Part shown: in pieces, positions 1-15,370 of the stretch
Layout of the letters: every line of letters begins with the position of its first letter
How positions within the stretch are numbered: position 1 is the stretch's first letter
Assembly (NCBI GenBank): GCA_030533445.1
Contig: CM060080.1
Span: forward strand, 23,699,377-23,763,376
DNA from: Cyprinodon diabolis
Lineage: Eukaryota > Chordata > Actinopteri > Cyprinodontiformes > Cyprinodontidae
Length of the DNA: 64,000 bases
Reading direction: 5' to 3'
Made by a program: the position numbers and the translations under genes
The notes under the pieces: generated by a model
Told to the model about the DNA's origin: nothing
The model's input: only the letters and a program-made list of their open reading frames with translations
The model's database searches: none

Positions 1-1024
1 GTACCCTCACCAAAGCACTCTTGTACCTCCGTGATGATGTCTGCATCACAGGCTCTGACACCGGAGTGATGTCATCACTTTTGATTCACTTATTAATTAT
101 CTTTGCACATGTTTACATTCATAAAATGGCCAAAAATGAACACTATAAGCAGATTTCTTGATTACTATAAACTAATTATTTAAGCAGCATTTGTATGGAA
201 ATGATTTTGTCCCAAGTATTTTGAACACTATAAGCGGATTGATTACTATATCCTTGACCACTATAAGCTGATTCCACTGTATAAACATAATGGGGGGCCC
301 AGGGGCCACTCTTTAAAACTGCAAACACAACAGAACAAGGGCCCTAAGTTAGACAGGACATTTCTTATTTTGAATAACAGTGATCGGATGCCATCCATGT
401 GTGAACTAATAATTAATAATAATTAAACTTTATTGATCTCACATTGCAGAAATTTACCCTTGAATTTTAGCCATCCCCTTAGGGAGCAGTGGGCTGCCAT
501 TGTGCGGTTCCCGGGAGCAATCAGGGGTTCAGGGTCTTGCTCAGGAACCCAGAGTGCAGGCTGTTGGGATGGAACTGGGTACAACCCTCTCAGAGCACAA
601 GCACACTGCTCAAACCCACTAGGCAAATACTCCCCCAACTTGATGTCTGGGACAAAGACTTTTCTATCCTTCAATCACAAAAGTAGAGAGGGCTAGTTTG
701 GTTTGATGAGAACTGACTCCTGTGATTAGATGAGACACAGGTCGAGACTTTTAGCTACAAAAAGTCCCAATTCAAACAAACAAACAAACCACAAAAGAAA
801 AACTAAAATCTCTGAAAGAACAGATCCCCTCATCGATCAATGCTGCTGGATAAAGATATAGAACATAATCAAACCATAACAGTCAACCATATTTAATGTC
901 CATCTTATCCTCTAGACTGAAAGGAAGGTAGTCCTGTTACACGGCTTCACCAGAGGCGCTGTCGTTTCAACAAGCCCTAGTTTTATTAATGCGGCTTTAG
1001 ACAGTATAAGTGGGTCTGCTGTAT
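1..1024. other. Upstream mthfd1 intron sequence, no exon found
   Basis: The first mthfd1 exon visible starts at 2541 in phase 1, so this stretch should be intron. I looked for the expected preceding coding end and found none. It holds three copies of a CACTATAAGC-type motif (141, 226, 259) and one old interspersed repeat (405-690). The rest is AT-rich and unassigned. Confidence 0.6.
405..690 (-). repeat. Degraded teleost interspersed repeat (retroelement 3' end)
   Basis: Read on the minus strand the stretch ends in GATCAATAAAGTTT followed by an AATTATT-type simple tail, which is the usual 3' end of a fish SINE or LINE. The body (ccc ggg agc, gggttcagggtcttgctcag) resembles a repeat very common in fish genomes. 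That identification is from memory of the family. The exact family is not resolved. Confidence 0.55.
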
Positions 1025-1032
1025 TCTGTAAT

Positions 1033-2514
1033 CAGGGGCGGATCTAGAAAAATATTTATGGGGTGGCGAGAGGGGGGCAGGAATTTTTGAGGGGTGGCAA
1101 CATATGGCATTTGTTTACACTTAATTTAATCGCAGTTATCACAGTTTGGTGAGAATATTATGTACAGTAAGTGTTTCATGTGAAGCAGTTCATATTAGAA
1201 ATACATCGTACAATGTGATCTCACTTAATAGGAGATAGAAGAATGATAACACTACTTCTAGAGGGGCATTATCACAGGAAAGGTATTAAGGTAAGACACA
1301 GGTGCAGAGTCGCAGATATGTGAGATTGACTGTCAGAGAGGCAGCTTTGCAGCATTTGCACAAGAAGAAACTATAGAAAGAAAAAGTTATCCATCACAGA
1401 TCTATTGACTGAGCTGTACTAAAGTGAGCATAACTACAAAGTAGAAATAAATGGGTCAAGGCACCAAACAAGGTACCAGACATCTATGTAATGTTTACTC
1501 TGAACACACATTAACCCAATTTTTCCTCAGTAACTTGACATACAGCAGTTAAGGCAAAATGAAAGGGACATTTTATGCATGTAAATATGCTGTAGATAGA
1601 GCTGCTGTATCAATAAATCAACAAAAGGCAGGTACTGTATGTTACCTCCAAAACTCCACAAATCTGAAAAGAAGCAACATAAAAATAAATTTTGCTTCCA
1701 ATCTGTAAAAGTACAAAACATTTTGTGAGTAGGTTCATACAGGTCATTTCTGGATAGTTTCATACTATATATACAAAAAAGAAACAACAACACTGCTTCG
1801 TATTAAGCAGGATTTACACCAGTATCACATTTTTAAATTTACTTTTAACACTTTTGGTTTTATTAAAGGAAATATCAGATTTTCTCAGGAGCCAAAACAA
1901 AATGTAGCAGCTCTGTAAAGGCGAGCACAACAAAGTTACCATGACTATAACAGCTGAATGCAGCGATTTCCATGTTGCTCAGCAAAACGCTTCACAACTT
2001 TATTTAGATCCAATCCCTTTTTGCGTTTTGATTTGAGTAAAACCAAACTTGATCGTCTCTTTTCTGTCATAGTTGACCGCAAATATGTCTTTATGAGCCT
2101 GAGACGTCAGGCCTAACTAACATCAAAGATAGAGAAATAACGTTCTGCAACCTGATTTTTATCATCTCAAAATCAGCATTGCAGCTATGCTAGCAACATT
2201 GTGCTTTCATTATGATTTAATTTCTCCATAGATAGTTAATCAGTTTTTACCTGTTTCATCCCGTGTCTCCTCTCCCCATCACCCCTGGATCCCTCGCTTT
2301 GCCCCGCTCGGTTTTCAAAACTAATCAGTCTCGTGCTGCATTCACTGCAGTCCGACATTGGAAATTAGCGGTCGCAATTCTCAAATTATCCATAATAATA
2401 ATAATTTATAAGCCTCGCCACCCCTACAGCCAACTGGGGTGGCAGCAGGGGTCGCAAGGCTGTCATTTAGGGTGGCAATTGCCACCCTATGCCACCCCAG
2501 TAGATCCGTCTGTG
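1033..2514. mobile_element. Non-autonomous hAT-type DNA transposon, 1482 bp
   Basis: The left end reads CAGGGGCGGATCTA and the right end, reverse-complemented, reads CACAGACGGATCTA, giving an imperfect 14-bp terminal inverted repeat; both ends then continue into GGGGTGGC blocks. The element is flanked by a perfect 8-bp direct repeat TCTGTAAT (1025-1032 and 2515-2522), the duplication length made by hAT transposases. No transposase reading frame is present, so it is non-autonomous. It sits in the mthfd1 intron with its right end 26 bp before the exon at 2541. Confidence 0.85.
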
Positions 2515-2540
2515 TCTGTAATGCTCTTTCTTGTCAACAG

Positions 2541-6894
<4,354 letters not shown>

Positions 6895-7510
6895 AGGAAA
6901 ACGCCTCACAGCATGTATTCCTCCAAAACTGGGAAAGCAAGATGGATGAGTTTAGAAACACCAGCCATGCCCACAGGGCCTTAACAAACACCGGACAAGT
7001 TATAACTGGAAGCCCTGGTTGCTTTTGAAAAACTGCTACCATGGATACATAATTTATGATTAATTAAAGAGCAGAATTTATGCTGTTCTTAATCTTTAAT
7101 GGAATCTAGAAAAATAATGTGTTATTCATCCAATTTTGTATAAAATATCTGACTGATAAAACACATTTCCTATCTCAGAACTCCTAAATCAGTAAACACA
7201 ACTGTTCAAGCCTTACATCAGCTATCTGTTTGTATTTGTGAACACTACACTGAAGGTTTGCTCTCCAGTTTATTTCCTCAAATAGACTAATTACTTTTTT
7301 TTAATGTATTTACTAACTATGATGTCTTAATTGTATAAGTAATCCTGCCTTAAAAGGTTTTCACTTCATTTTGTAGATTTTTGTTAATCTAAATAAATAG
7401 ATGTTCTAAGTATATTAATTTAGTGTTTCTAAGCACAATTAGAATTTTTTAATCCAATTTTTTCCTGATCTTCCCCAAAAATTGAAAATAAAGTGACATA
7501 TTTAGTATCT
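6895..7510 (+). other. mthfd1: mthfd1 3'UTR with two polyadenylation signals
   Basis: Follows the TAA stop. AATAAA occurs at 7392-7397 and again at 7487-7492, so the transcript likely ends around 7415 or 7510. The end point is inferred. Confidence 0.65.
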
Positions 7511-7740
7511 TAATCTGAGTGTTTCTTTTGTTTCATTAACCAAAACCATGAATGTCAAGGTATGACAAATTTGTAGGCACAGATTTCCAAAAGTCTTTGT
7601 ATAGAATAATCTCCCATAGTTCTTAAACATAATCTACCTTTGAACAGCGTTTAAAGTTGAATACATAATTTTACTTCTAATGTTGTTTTATATTCATTTC
7701 AGAAAATAAATCCAATGTTAGGATCAAAGTATGAGCATTG

Positions 7741-8365
7741 ATATTAGACTTGGACAAACTTTCTTGTCACAGAGTGTATTTAAAACACATTTACGCTGCA
7801 TACAGCTTACAACAGTGAAATGAACATTCCCCTTTATAAAGTGCAGCAGTAATCAGAATGTAAACAGTACAGGAGATTTGGAAACCAGTTCAAAAATAAT
7901 GGTGCAAAGGTTTAGTGCAGTTCAAAATAAACATGGTGCAAAAATGCAGTAGAACATTGAGTTGCGTCCTATTTAAAATGATATTAAAAGAATCAGGGAC
8001 GTTGATGATGCAAAAATGTTCAGTTTAGAATTTAAAAGTTCAACAGTCTCATGGCAGAGAGGAAAAAGCTGGTGCAGAACCTGCTGGTCTTGCATTGAAT
8101 TCTGTGAAGCCTCTTTCCAGAGGGCAGCAGGGAGAACAGTCCATGGTGGCGGTGTGAGGGGTTGCTGAAGATTTACAGGCTCTGTTCACGTAGCGCCGGG
8201 ATGAAATGTCTTTAATGGAGGGAAGAGGAGCCCCGATGAGTCTCTCTACTGTCCTCACCACTCTTCTCACGTTCTTCCAGTCTGAGGCGCTGCAGCCTCC
8301 ACACCACAAAGTGAGACAGCTGGTCTCTGTGGTTTCTCTGTAGAAGGCCGTGAGTGTACTACTAT
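7741..8365. repeat. Dispersed fish repeat, copy 1 (longest)
   Basis: Contains 'gacttggacaaactttcttg', 'acaacagtgaaatgaacatt', and 'ccagagggcagcagggagaa'. The same blocks in the same order and orientation recur at 20815-21065 and 31060-31230. This is a typical abundant fish repeat; the reading frame at 8049-8525 falls in it and is not a gene. Confidence 0.65.
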
Positions 8366-8404
8366 TGGCATCCAAACATGCAAGCCCTCTTCCACCATCA
8401 CAAA

Positions 8405-8700
8405 TGTAAATAATAATAATAATAATGAAATTTATTCGAACATGACACAAATATAAAAATAAAATAGTGCACAGTAACAAGAAGTGCATAAAAAAGAAGA
8501 GAAAAAATACAGATATTTGTTTCAATTAACATATGCTCAAAATGGGGTAGGAAGAAGTGAAAACTTATTAACTCCTACCCCCTAAACACTTGAAAACTTA
8601 CAGTCCTACTGTTGTTAGAAAAATCAAAGTCAAGTGAAAGTCAAAGTGGCAGTCAGCAGTTACTAATATTTACCTAAATATTTCCCTTTTTATGCTGGTC
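8405..8700 (-). repeat. Interspersed repeat with (AAT)n tail
   Basis: On the minus strand it ends in GTTCGAATAAATTTC followed by ATT repeats (8411-8427 on plus), a retroelement-type 3' end. The body is degraded and unassigned. Confidence 0.45.
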
Positions 8701-9840
8701 TGTCTTTCCAAACCCTTACACCAAGATGTTATCTTCAATACACACATTTTTGCTCTCTCTCATATGTCTATCTCTATTGAAAATGACCTCCTTATATTTT
8801 CTTTTGAATTGTATTAAACTATTGCTTTGTTTTAAATCTTAATTTAAGTTGTTCCATAACTTTACACCTTTAAATGAAATACAGAAGCTTTTCTTGTTGT
8901 TCGCAACTTGCGCATCTTTAACTTTGAGTAACCCCTTAAATTATACCTCACTTCTCTTTCAGAAAACATGCTCTGTATGTGCTCAGGTAACAACTTTTTA
9001 GATACTTTGAACATAAATTGAGCCATTTTAAATTCTACAAGCTCGTCAAATTGGAGAATTCTGGAATCTGTAGAGTTTGCCTACAGGAACTTTATCTCGA
9101 ATCAGGAACTTTAATCAGATCCAGATTGAGGTTTTTGGCAACAAACATTCCCAGTTGAGTTTGTTGTAAATCAAACCAAAGAACTGTCGGAAGTCATTTT
9201 ATGTCCCCTTTATAAGTTTGATTGAGGGCTTATTTGGAAGATTATTTGTGTACAGCTTCAGGTATCTCAGAAAATATCAGGTCAGTTAAAAAAATGATGG
9301 ATTGTCAATACTTAAAGTGGCTCCTCAGTAGGTTTTTGTTGGATAATAAAATATGAAACCAGGTCATAACAGAATTGGTTCACCAGAGATCTCAGATTGC
9401 AGACCTAAGTCCTGTGGGAACATTGCAGCATTGCATAATGAGAGCGAGCCAGTTTTAAAAATATATTTTTATTTGATTGTTCTTATTTTTTTTTAAGACA
9501 AAAAGAAGGGAATCTGTAGCTTTCTAAAGCCAATTAATCTGCCTTTTTTCAGACTGTAACAGGATGACTTATTCATTGGTGTCAGGACAACACATTACAA
9601 AGAGTTACCTCATTTTACCTGCCTTTAGCATTAGAGGGATGTTTGGGCTGTTTGGCTTCAAAAGCAGTCATGCAACTTTAAACAAACAGCAATACAAAGC
9701 GTGAATTTGTGGACACACCCGGCAGCAGAGCCGTTTGCTTCATCAGTCCTGGAGAGGAAATGACATCTATTACCTGTGTGTTCTAAAAAGCTAGCTGTGG
9801 AAGAGACTAAAGTGAAGATCTAAAACAGACACACTTACTG
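8701..9840. other. Intergenic sequence between mthfd1 and the small minus-strand gene
   Basis: AT-rich, with stops in all frames and no coherent exon or family match that I can see. Confidence 0.5.
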
Positions 9841-9852
9841 TTTTTAAAAGGT

Positions 9853-9858
9853 TTTATT
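9853..9858 (-). terminator. Polyadenylation signal of the small gene
   Basis: AATAAA on the minus strand about 80 nt after the stop codon. A second AATAAA (9932-9937) touches the stop codon itself, which would leave almost no 3'UTR if used. Confidence 0.5.
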
Positions 9859-9937
9859 ATTATTCATGCATTGGAAAATTTTACAAAGCATTGTTTCAGT
9901 GATATTATTATTTTAGAGACGGTCTGCATGCTTTATT

Positions 9938-10535
9938 TCAGTTCTTTCCTCCTCTGCCTCCTCCTCTTTGAGGGCTCCCCTTGCCTTGTCCTTGGCCTCT
10001 TCCTTTTCCATGGTTTCCCTTGTCTTTTCCTTTCCCCTTTCCCTTGTTCTTTCCTTGGCCCTTTAATCAGTAACAACATATACACATTTATAATAGAGGC
10101 ACAAAAAATTATAGATTGAGATTTAAAAAATGAAACGCAGCCTTGCCTTTCCCTCCTTCAAAAGTTAAAAAAGGGTATTAATATTACAAAAAAAATCCAT
10201 CAGTAAAATTTAAAACCAGAAACATTACAGAGAAGGAAAAGACAACTTACTCCTTCAGAACCGGATCCTTCAGAGTCTGAATGATCAGATCCTGCTTCTT
10301 CAGGCTTCTTATCCTGAGAAAAAGGAACCACCACATTACTACAGTCTGCATGCAAAACGATAATGATGAGAAAGAAACGACACTTACCGCAGCTGCTAAA
10401 AAAAGTAAAGAAAAAAACAGTATTAATGAAACATTAATTTAAAGAGGCATATTCAAATTCCCACCAAAACAGTGATGTCATTTACAGTCAGTAAAACCAG
10501 AACAGTGAAATGAAATCTGACTTACGATCACTCAT
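9938..10535 (-). CDS. Small unrecognised gene: 67-residue acidic-head / Gly-Lys-Arg-tail protein
   Basis: Predicted from splice signals. Non-coding exon 1 ends at 10644 (donor gtatgt); exon 2, 10570-10526, carries ATG at 10535-10533 in good context (ACAGAATGAG) and ends at GTAAGT; exon 3, 10395-10388, is an 8-nt microexon between a TTTTTTTAG acceptor and GTAAGT; exon 4 is 10313-10251; the last exon is 10060-9938, ending TGA. The coding pieces (10+8+63+123 nt) stay in frame. The product begins MSDPAADKKPEEAGSDHSDS, continues with Ser/Glu/Gly, then switches at about residue 28 to Gly/Lys-rich sequence ending in an RGG-like GGGRGGKN. No signal peptide, membrane segment or known fold; likely intrinsically disordered, with possible casein-kinase-2 type sites in the head. 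I do not recognise the family. The last acceptor (GATTAAAG) has a poor pyrimidine tract, the weakest part of the model. Low-complexity text alone would not be convincing; the consistent splicing and TATA box are. Confidence 0.6.
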
Positions 10536-10693
10536 TCTGTCTCTTCGGTGGATGCTAAAGGAATCACTTTCTAAAAGAATGACAAACAAACCAATTCAGA
10601 AAATACAACGCTCCTCATAACCATTTCAAATGACCAAACATACCTGTCTCAGAAGAAAAAATTAACTTGTGCTTAACGTGCGTGTCACCTCTC

Positions 10694-10701
10694 TATTTAT
10701 A
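10694..10701 (-). promoter_or_regulatory. TATA box of the small gene
   Basis: TATAAATA on the minus strand. A start about 30 bp downstream (near 10668) would give a roughly 25-nt first exon ending at the clean donor CAG|gtatgt at 10644. This spacing supports a true core promoter. Confidence 0.6.
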
Positions 10702-10709
10702 ATGCAGCA

Positions 10710-11830
10710 TTTGATAGGAATGTGAGTTTGTGTAGCTCCACCCACCTACCTTTAAATTTGACTGTTGCAAAACAAGGCATGCGTGACATGGATAAAAAAA
10801 AAAAATTGAAGACCTTTGAAAATGCTGAAAGGGATGGAAGAAAATCTAGAAATCTAATCTGTTTTTAACAATTTATGAGAAGAAATTAGATTCAGGTTCT
10901 AAAAGATTTTAAAAAATCTCTAATACTTTGGAGGATTATAGAGGAACAAAAAGCTAATAAAATGTCTAACTATTCAATGTTACTTAAAAAAAAATGTTAA
11001 TCCCTAAAAAAAAACAAAAGAAAAAACACACTTTTTATTTCTTTAAAGTCAAATTATCACCCTAAACGAAAAAAAAAACAACAACAGTATTTTGTTTTTC
11101 ATTTTGCATCCTGCTTCATGCCTTTAGACATTTTTTTCATTATTTGGGTAAAACATTAATCTGCTATTGGTACCAGATTACCAGATTAGTAAAATTAAGA
11201 TGAGGCTTAAGGATAGCTTGATATTGGAAAATATCAACACCAATAATAATAATAATAAATAATATTTAACTAGCAAGGAAAGTAAAACAAGATCTAAAAA
11301 AGCTAAGAAGAATAAATGACACTCTACTGTGATTTGTTTTTTAATACAAAAATGACCACTCCCAGATTAGTTCAAGTTGGAACAGAACATCAGTTACTGA
11401 TCATATCCTGGATACACCTGTCACTGTCTTTAGGTAATTCTGGAACAGAACAACGTGATACGTCATTATCTGCACATAAGGTTAAAATAACATTCGATCG
11501 TTGACAACATTCAACTACTAGTTTAGTGGGTGGCGCCTTTTCACAAATAGAAGCTGTTTGTCAACAATCTGAGGTCAACAATCTGGCTTCTTATTTGATG
11601 AAATTCTCTGGGCAGATAAGTGCAGTGAAAATAACAAAACAACAAACAAACAGAAATTTCAGTGATCTTAATTGTCAAAGACTGACAGCATGAATGAAAA
11701 AAAATCAGCCAAATAAAACTTGTTCTGCTGATTTCACTCACAACCGTCTTATTATGTCCTTCTTGGGTGTTTACAGTCTTATTTATTGAATACATCATGT
11801 GATGCTATACATACAGCCATTCCCTAATGT
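10710..11830. other. Intergenic AT-rich sequence
   Basis: Poly-A/T runs and an AAT microsatellite near 11241-11260. No gene or definable element seen. Confidence 0.5.
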
Positions 11831-11948
11831 GACTGTGGGTGGTTTTTGGCCTGGGGTTGATGTCATCAGACGGTGCCCAACCTTCACAAGGTGTTTTAAC
11901 CCTTAACCGCTACACCCTCCAGCTGGCGGGTCAGCAGTGGTGGCCAGG

Positions 11949-12305
11949 TCACTGCCCATCATCTCCAGGCCTCCAGCCCCCCTCCTCCCTCTTAAACCAC
12001 AACCAGCATGAGGCTCTCTCTGCTGCCTCCCCAATCCTGCCCACAGCTTTCTTTCTCTCCTTGCCATATATTCCAAGTGCAGTGAGCACAGACCACATTG
12101 ACTGTGCTGGGAATCCTCTGCACCCGACCTCCACTGGAAACAGCCATGCTTTCCAGCCTTTTTCTTTGCAGTCCATGATGATGTCTTGGTATTTTAGGTT
12201 CTTCCTCTCATGGGCCTCCTCACAGCCTTCCTCCCAAGGCACAGTCAGTTCCACCAGGATGATCTTCTTGGCTTGCTCTGACCAGATGACAATGGCAGGC
12301 CTCAA
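11949..12305 (-). pseudogene. Restriction-like endonuclease domain of the retrotransposon
   Basis: The frame reads RPAIVIWSEQAKKIILVELT, then VPWEEGCEE, and later FPVEVGCRGFPAQS. The family pattern is RPD...VELTVPWE...K; here the first catalytic Asp is Ala, so this copy should lack nicking activity. The domain is frame-shifted from the RT part. Confidence 0.75.
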
Positions 12306-12323
12306 GGTCGTCTGGACGATTGG

Positions 12324-13097
12324 TTAGAAAGTGAGCTTCTTCCCCAGGTCGACTGTCATCTCCCACCCCTGTGCCCCCTGGAGGATGTTGGTCCTGGCTC
12401 TTTTATTAGAGAGTGGCTTTTCTCCTGCCCTGATGAACTGCATAGATGGTACTTGTGGCTTAATCGGCTGTGGTCTTCTCCTGGCCTGCCCGAAAATGTC
12501 AGCCATCACTCGAAGCACTAGGTCATGACGCCAAATATATCTCCCCTGGGCCAGAGCGATTTGGCACCCTGCTAAAATGTGGGCCAGTGTCCCCCTCTGT
12601 CTGCACAACTTGCAGAGCGGGTCCTCCCTCAAGCCCCACCTGGCTAAGTTCGCTGGTGATGGGAGCGTGTCATACACAGATCTCAGGAGGAAGCTAACAC
12701 GGAAAGGTTCCAGCCTCCAGAGCTCAGTCCATGGGACCCTTCTGTTTGGGAGGCCCCATCTGGTCCATGTTCCCTGGGTTGCCAGCTCCACAGTCCTAGC
12801 CCTCCTTTTCTCCTCCTCCTGGGGACGAACTTCCGCCTGTACAATCTCCCGCTTCTGCTGGACGCTTGCCTTCCTCCACCGTGTGAAGTGAGATGTTCCC
12901 AGTCCTTGTCGACCAATGCAGACACTACCGATAAGGTCTCTCAACTCCAGGGAGCTCTCAGCTTGTCTTATTGCATTGTTGGCTGCCCACTTACGGCCTG
13001 TTCGTGTTGTGACTCCTGCATTGCATACTTGCTCATCCTTTGAGTCTCTGAGCATCATTGCCACCATGCACTTGGGCACTTTGAACTCCTCCACCAC
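12324..13097 (-). pseudogene. Linker and zinc-knuckle region of the retrotransposon
   Basis: The longest surviving frame (257 codons). Near its end is CKLCRQRGTLAHILAGC, a C-x2-C-x7-H-x4-C knuckle, followed by ALAQGRYIWRHDLVLR, a pattern known from REL-type elements. A short TW..WG segment before it matches the linker region. Confidence 0.75.
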
Positions 13098-13121
13098 AGA
13101 GGAAAATGGAAGTTGGAGCTG

Positions 13122-14460
13122 TCATGATCTAATGTAGAGCCCGACTGCAGTGAAGCTGGGAGGGATACCTAGCCATCGCCTGAGATGTTTATTCACTCTC
13201 CTTTCCAGTCCCTCCACTGCAGTCACTGGGATTTGATAGACTGTCAACAGACACATAAGTCTTGTAAGGAGCCCATGCTGGTATATCCAGGACTTGAACT
13301 TGCCGGGTAGGCCTGACTTGTCAATCCTCCTTAGCCACTCGTCCGCCTGATTTGCAGTGTCAGATATGTTGTTTCTGTCACTGAGGGTGTTGTCGTACCA
13401 CTTCCCCAGGCATTTAATGGGGTTCTCCCTGATTGTAGGGATCTGCTCGCCTTGGACATGTAGTTTGAAAGCCTCTGTTAGTCTCCACCGCCTTATCACC
13501 ATGCTCTGTGACTTCCTGGGCTTAAAAGCCATTCTTGCCCATGATGCTAAAGCCCCGAAAGTCTTCAGGAATCCACCTTGCCTGCACATGCGTTGTGGTT
13601 GTTATGGTGAGGTCATCCATAAATCCTCTCAGTGGGGGTTGTCTGCTCCGTGCTGCTGTAACTGGTCCCTTGGCCTCTGCTGCTGCCGCTGTAATCAGAA
13701 GGTTCATCCCCATGATGAACAAAATGGGGGATACTGTGCATCCTGTTACAATGCCTTTCTCCAGTAGCTGCCATGCGGTAGTAAACTTGGCAGTCTGGAT
13801 CCGCAGCTTGAATGACCCCAGGTAGCTGTTAATAAAACTGCCTGATCTTGTCGGGGATGTGGTACTGCTCCATAGCCTTGTTGATGAGGGAATGGGTCAT
13901 GGACCCATATGCATTTGCGAGGTCCAGCCAGACAACTGTTAGGTTGCCCTTGCTCCCCCTGGCCTCCTGGATCAGATGGCTGAGCATGGTGGTGTGTTGC
14001 AGGCATCCAGAGAACCCGGGAATCCCCCCCTTCTGGATCGAGGTGTTTAGATATCCATTTGTTGTCATGTAGTTAGTTATCTTCTCGCCAAGACTGAGAA
14101 AAAGATCTTGGCTTCTACACTCAGCAGAGAGATGGCACGGAACTGAATCTCAGAAGAGTGCTTCTCCTTTGGCACAAAGCAGCCCTCTGACACTCTCCAG
14201 GTAGTTGGTATGTTGCCCTTTGCCCAGATTGTCCGGAGGAGCTTCCAAAGTCTATGTAGCAGAAGTGGACACTTTTTGTACACTTTATAAGGCACCCCGC
14301 TTGGTCCAGGGGCTGATGTTGTCCTTGCCCTTTTCACCACTTCCTCTACATCCTTCCAAGTTGGTTCTCTGGTCACCAAAGGTTCTGAGGGGGGTGGCAC
14401 CCTGATGATCTTTGGGTGGCTGCTAAGAAGTTCATACCTCTGTGGGTCAAACTGAGTCAA
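13122..14460 (-). pseudogene. Reverse transcriptase domain of the retrotransposon, frame-shifted
   Basis: Fragments in several minus frames. 14460-14077 has TTSAPGPSGVPYKVYKKCPL, a REL-clade RT entry motif; 14068-13829 has VVWLDLANAYGSMTH, motif A; 13722-13522 has RGFMDDLTITT with the catalytic F-x-DD; 13589-13122 has the thumb-like LPGKFKSWIYQHGLLTRLM. Multiple frameshifts make it inactive. Confidence 0.85.
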
Positions 14461-15067
14461 CCTCAGAGCTTCTTCAACCTGCTCCTTAGAGCTGCTGAGT
14501 GATCCTAAACTTGCTTCTCCTAATAAGGTTTTAGTAAACCTATAAGGGTCTTTGATGAACTGTGCCCTCTTTGCCCCCTTCTTCTTTCTCTGCTTCCGTG
14601 TCTGCTCTGCCCTTCTCAGCCTGCGAAGCTGCTCACGAAGCCCTGATGTTAGGTCTCTAATTCCCTCTTTTTCCCCTTCGTGGCATTCTTGAACTGCCTG
14701 GATAGTGCCTTTATCTCTCTCCGCAAGCTCTGCATCTCCTTTTCCCTCCGATTTTGTTGCCAGACATTAGGAGTACTGGTCTTCCTCTCCTTGACACCAA
14801 ACCGCTCCTTGGCCACATTATAGATGAGTGCTGTCATCGTTGCCATCTACTGTTCTGCTGCCCCGACCAGAGCAGTTTCAAGAATCTTACAGAGGTCCTC
14901 ATGCAGCTGCTGCCACTCCTTGTTGCTGTTCATTTTCGGCCATTCTATTCTGTCCTTTGCAGGTTGAGGTTGCTGGGAGGCATCAGAGTTGACCACTGTG
15001 TGGTTCAAAGGCAAAGCCGTTGCCAAGAGATCTCAGTGCTGTGGGGTGTCTCCTGACTGGTATTCTC

Positions 15068-15355
15068 CTACATCTGACAAGGTGTCTCCACCCTGCGCTG
15101 CAACAAAATTGCCTCCTTTCCACACTTGGTCTTGGCTTGATGAATCTTTAGCCCTCTGGTGTTCTTGCATATCTTGCTACATTGGCATCGCACTTCTGGT
15201 GCCGTCTCTGTCAGTGTGGTTTGGGTGAGCCTTCTCGTTAGCCGTGTATCAGTCCTGGTCTGTACCGATGTGTCCGTCCTTGCGAGTCTCTCATCCTCCC
15301 CCCGTCTCGGGAGACTCTGGGGGTATTGCTCATTATAGATAACACACCTCTTCAC
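15068..15355 (-). pseudogene. N-terminal zinc-finger region of the retrotransposon
   Basis: The frame contains CQCSKICKNTRGLKIHQAKT ending KC, a Cys-x3-Cys...His-x4-Cys finger seen at the amino end of REL-type elements. It fixes the 5' side of the element near 15370. Confidence 0.7.
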
Positions 15356-15370
15356 TTTTTGTCAGGTATT

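Larger units (their letters stand above)
11835..15370 (-). mobile_element. Decayed non-LTR retrotransposon with restriction-like endonuclease (R2-superclade type)
   Basis: On the minus strand, in order: an N-terminal CCHC-type zinc finger (about 15150), reverse transcriptase (about 14400-13300), a C-terminal zinc knuckle (about 12600) and a PD-(D/E)XK-like endonuclease (about 12300-12100). This order is that of the R2/NeSL/HERO/CRE/R4 superclade, in which the endonuclease follows the RT. The single frame is broken into at least six pieces. The ends are approximate; no poly-A tail or target duplication was identified. It lies between the small gene and ccdc9b. Confidence 0.85.

Noticed and set aside
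9871..10119. Plus-strand 82-codon hydrophobic frame
   Set aside because: It is the antisense of the last exon of the small gene; leucine and cysteine richness comes from the complement of Gly/Lys codons.
11839..12327. 162-codon plus-strand frame
   Set aside because: Antisense shadow of the retrotransposon endonuclease region.
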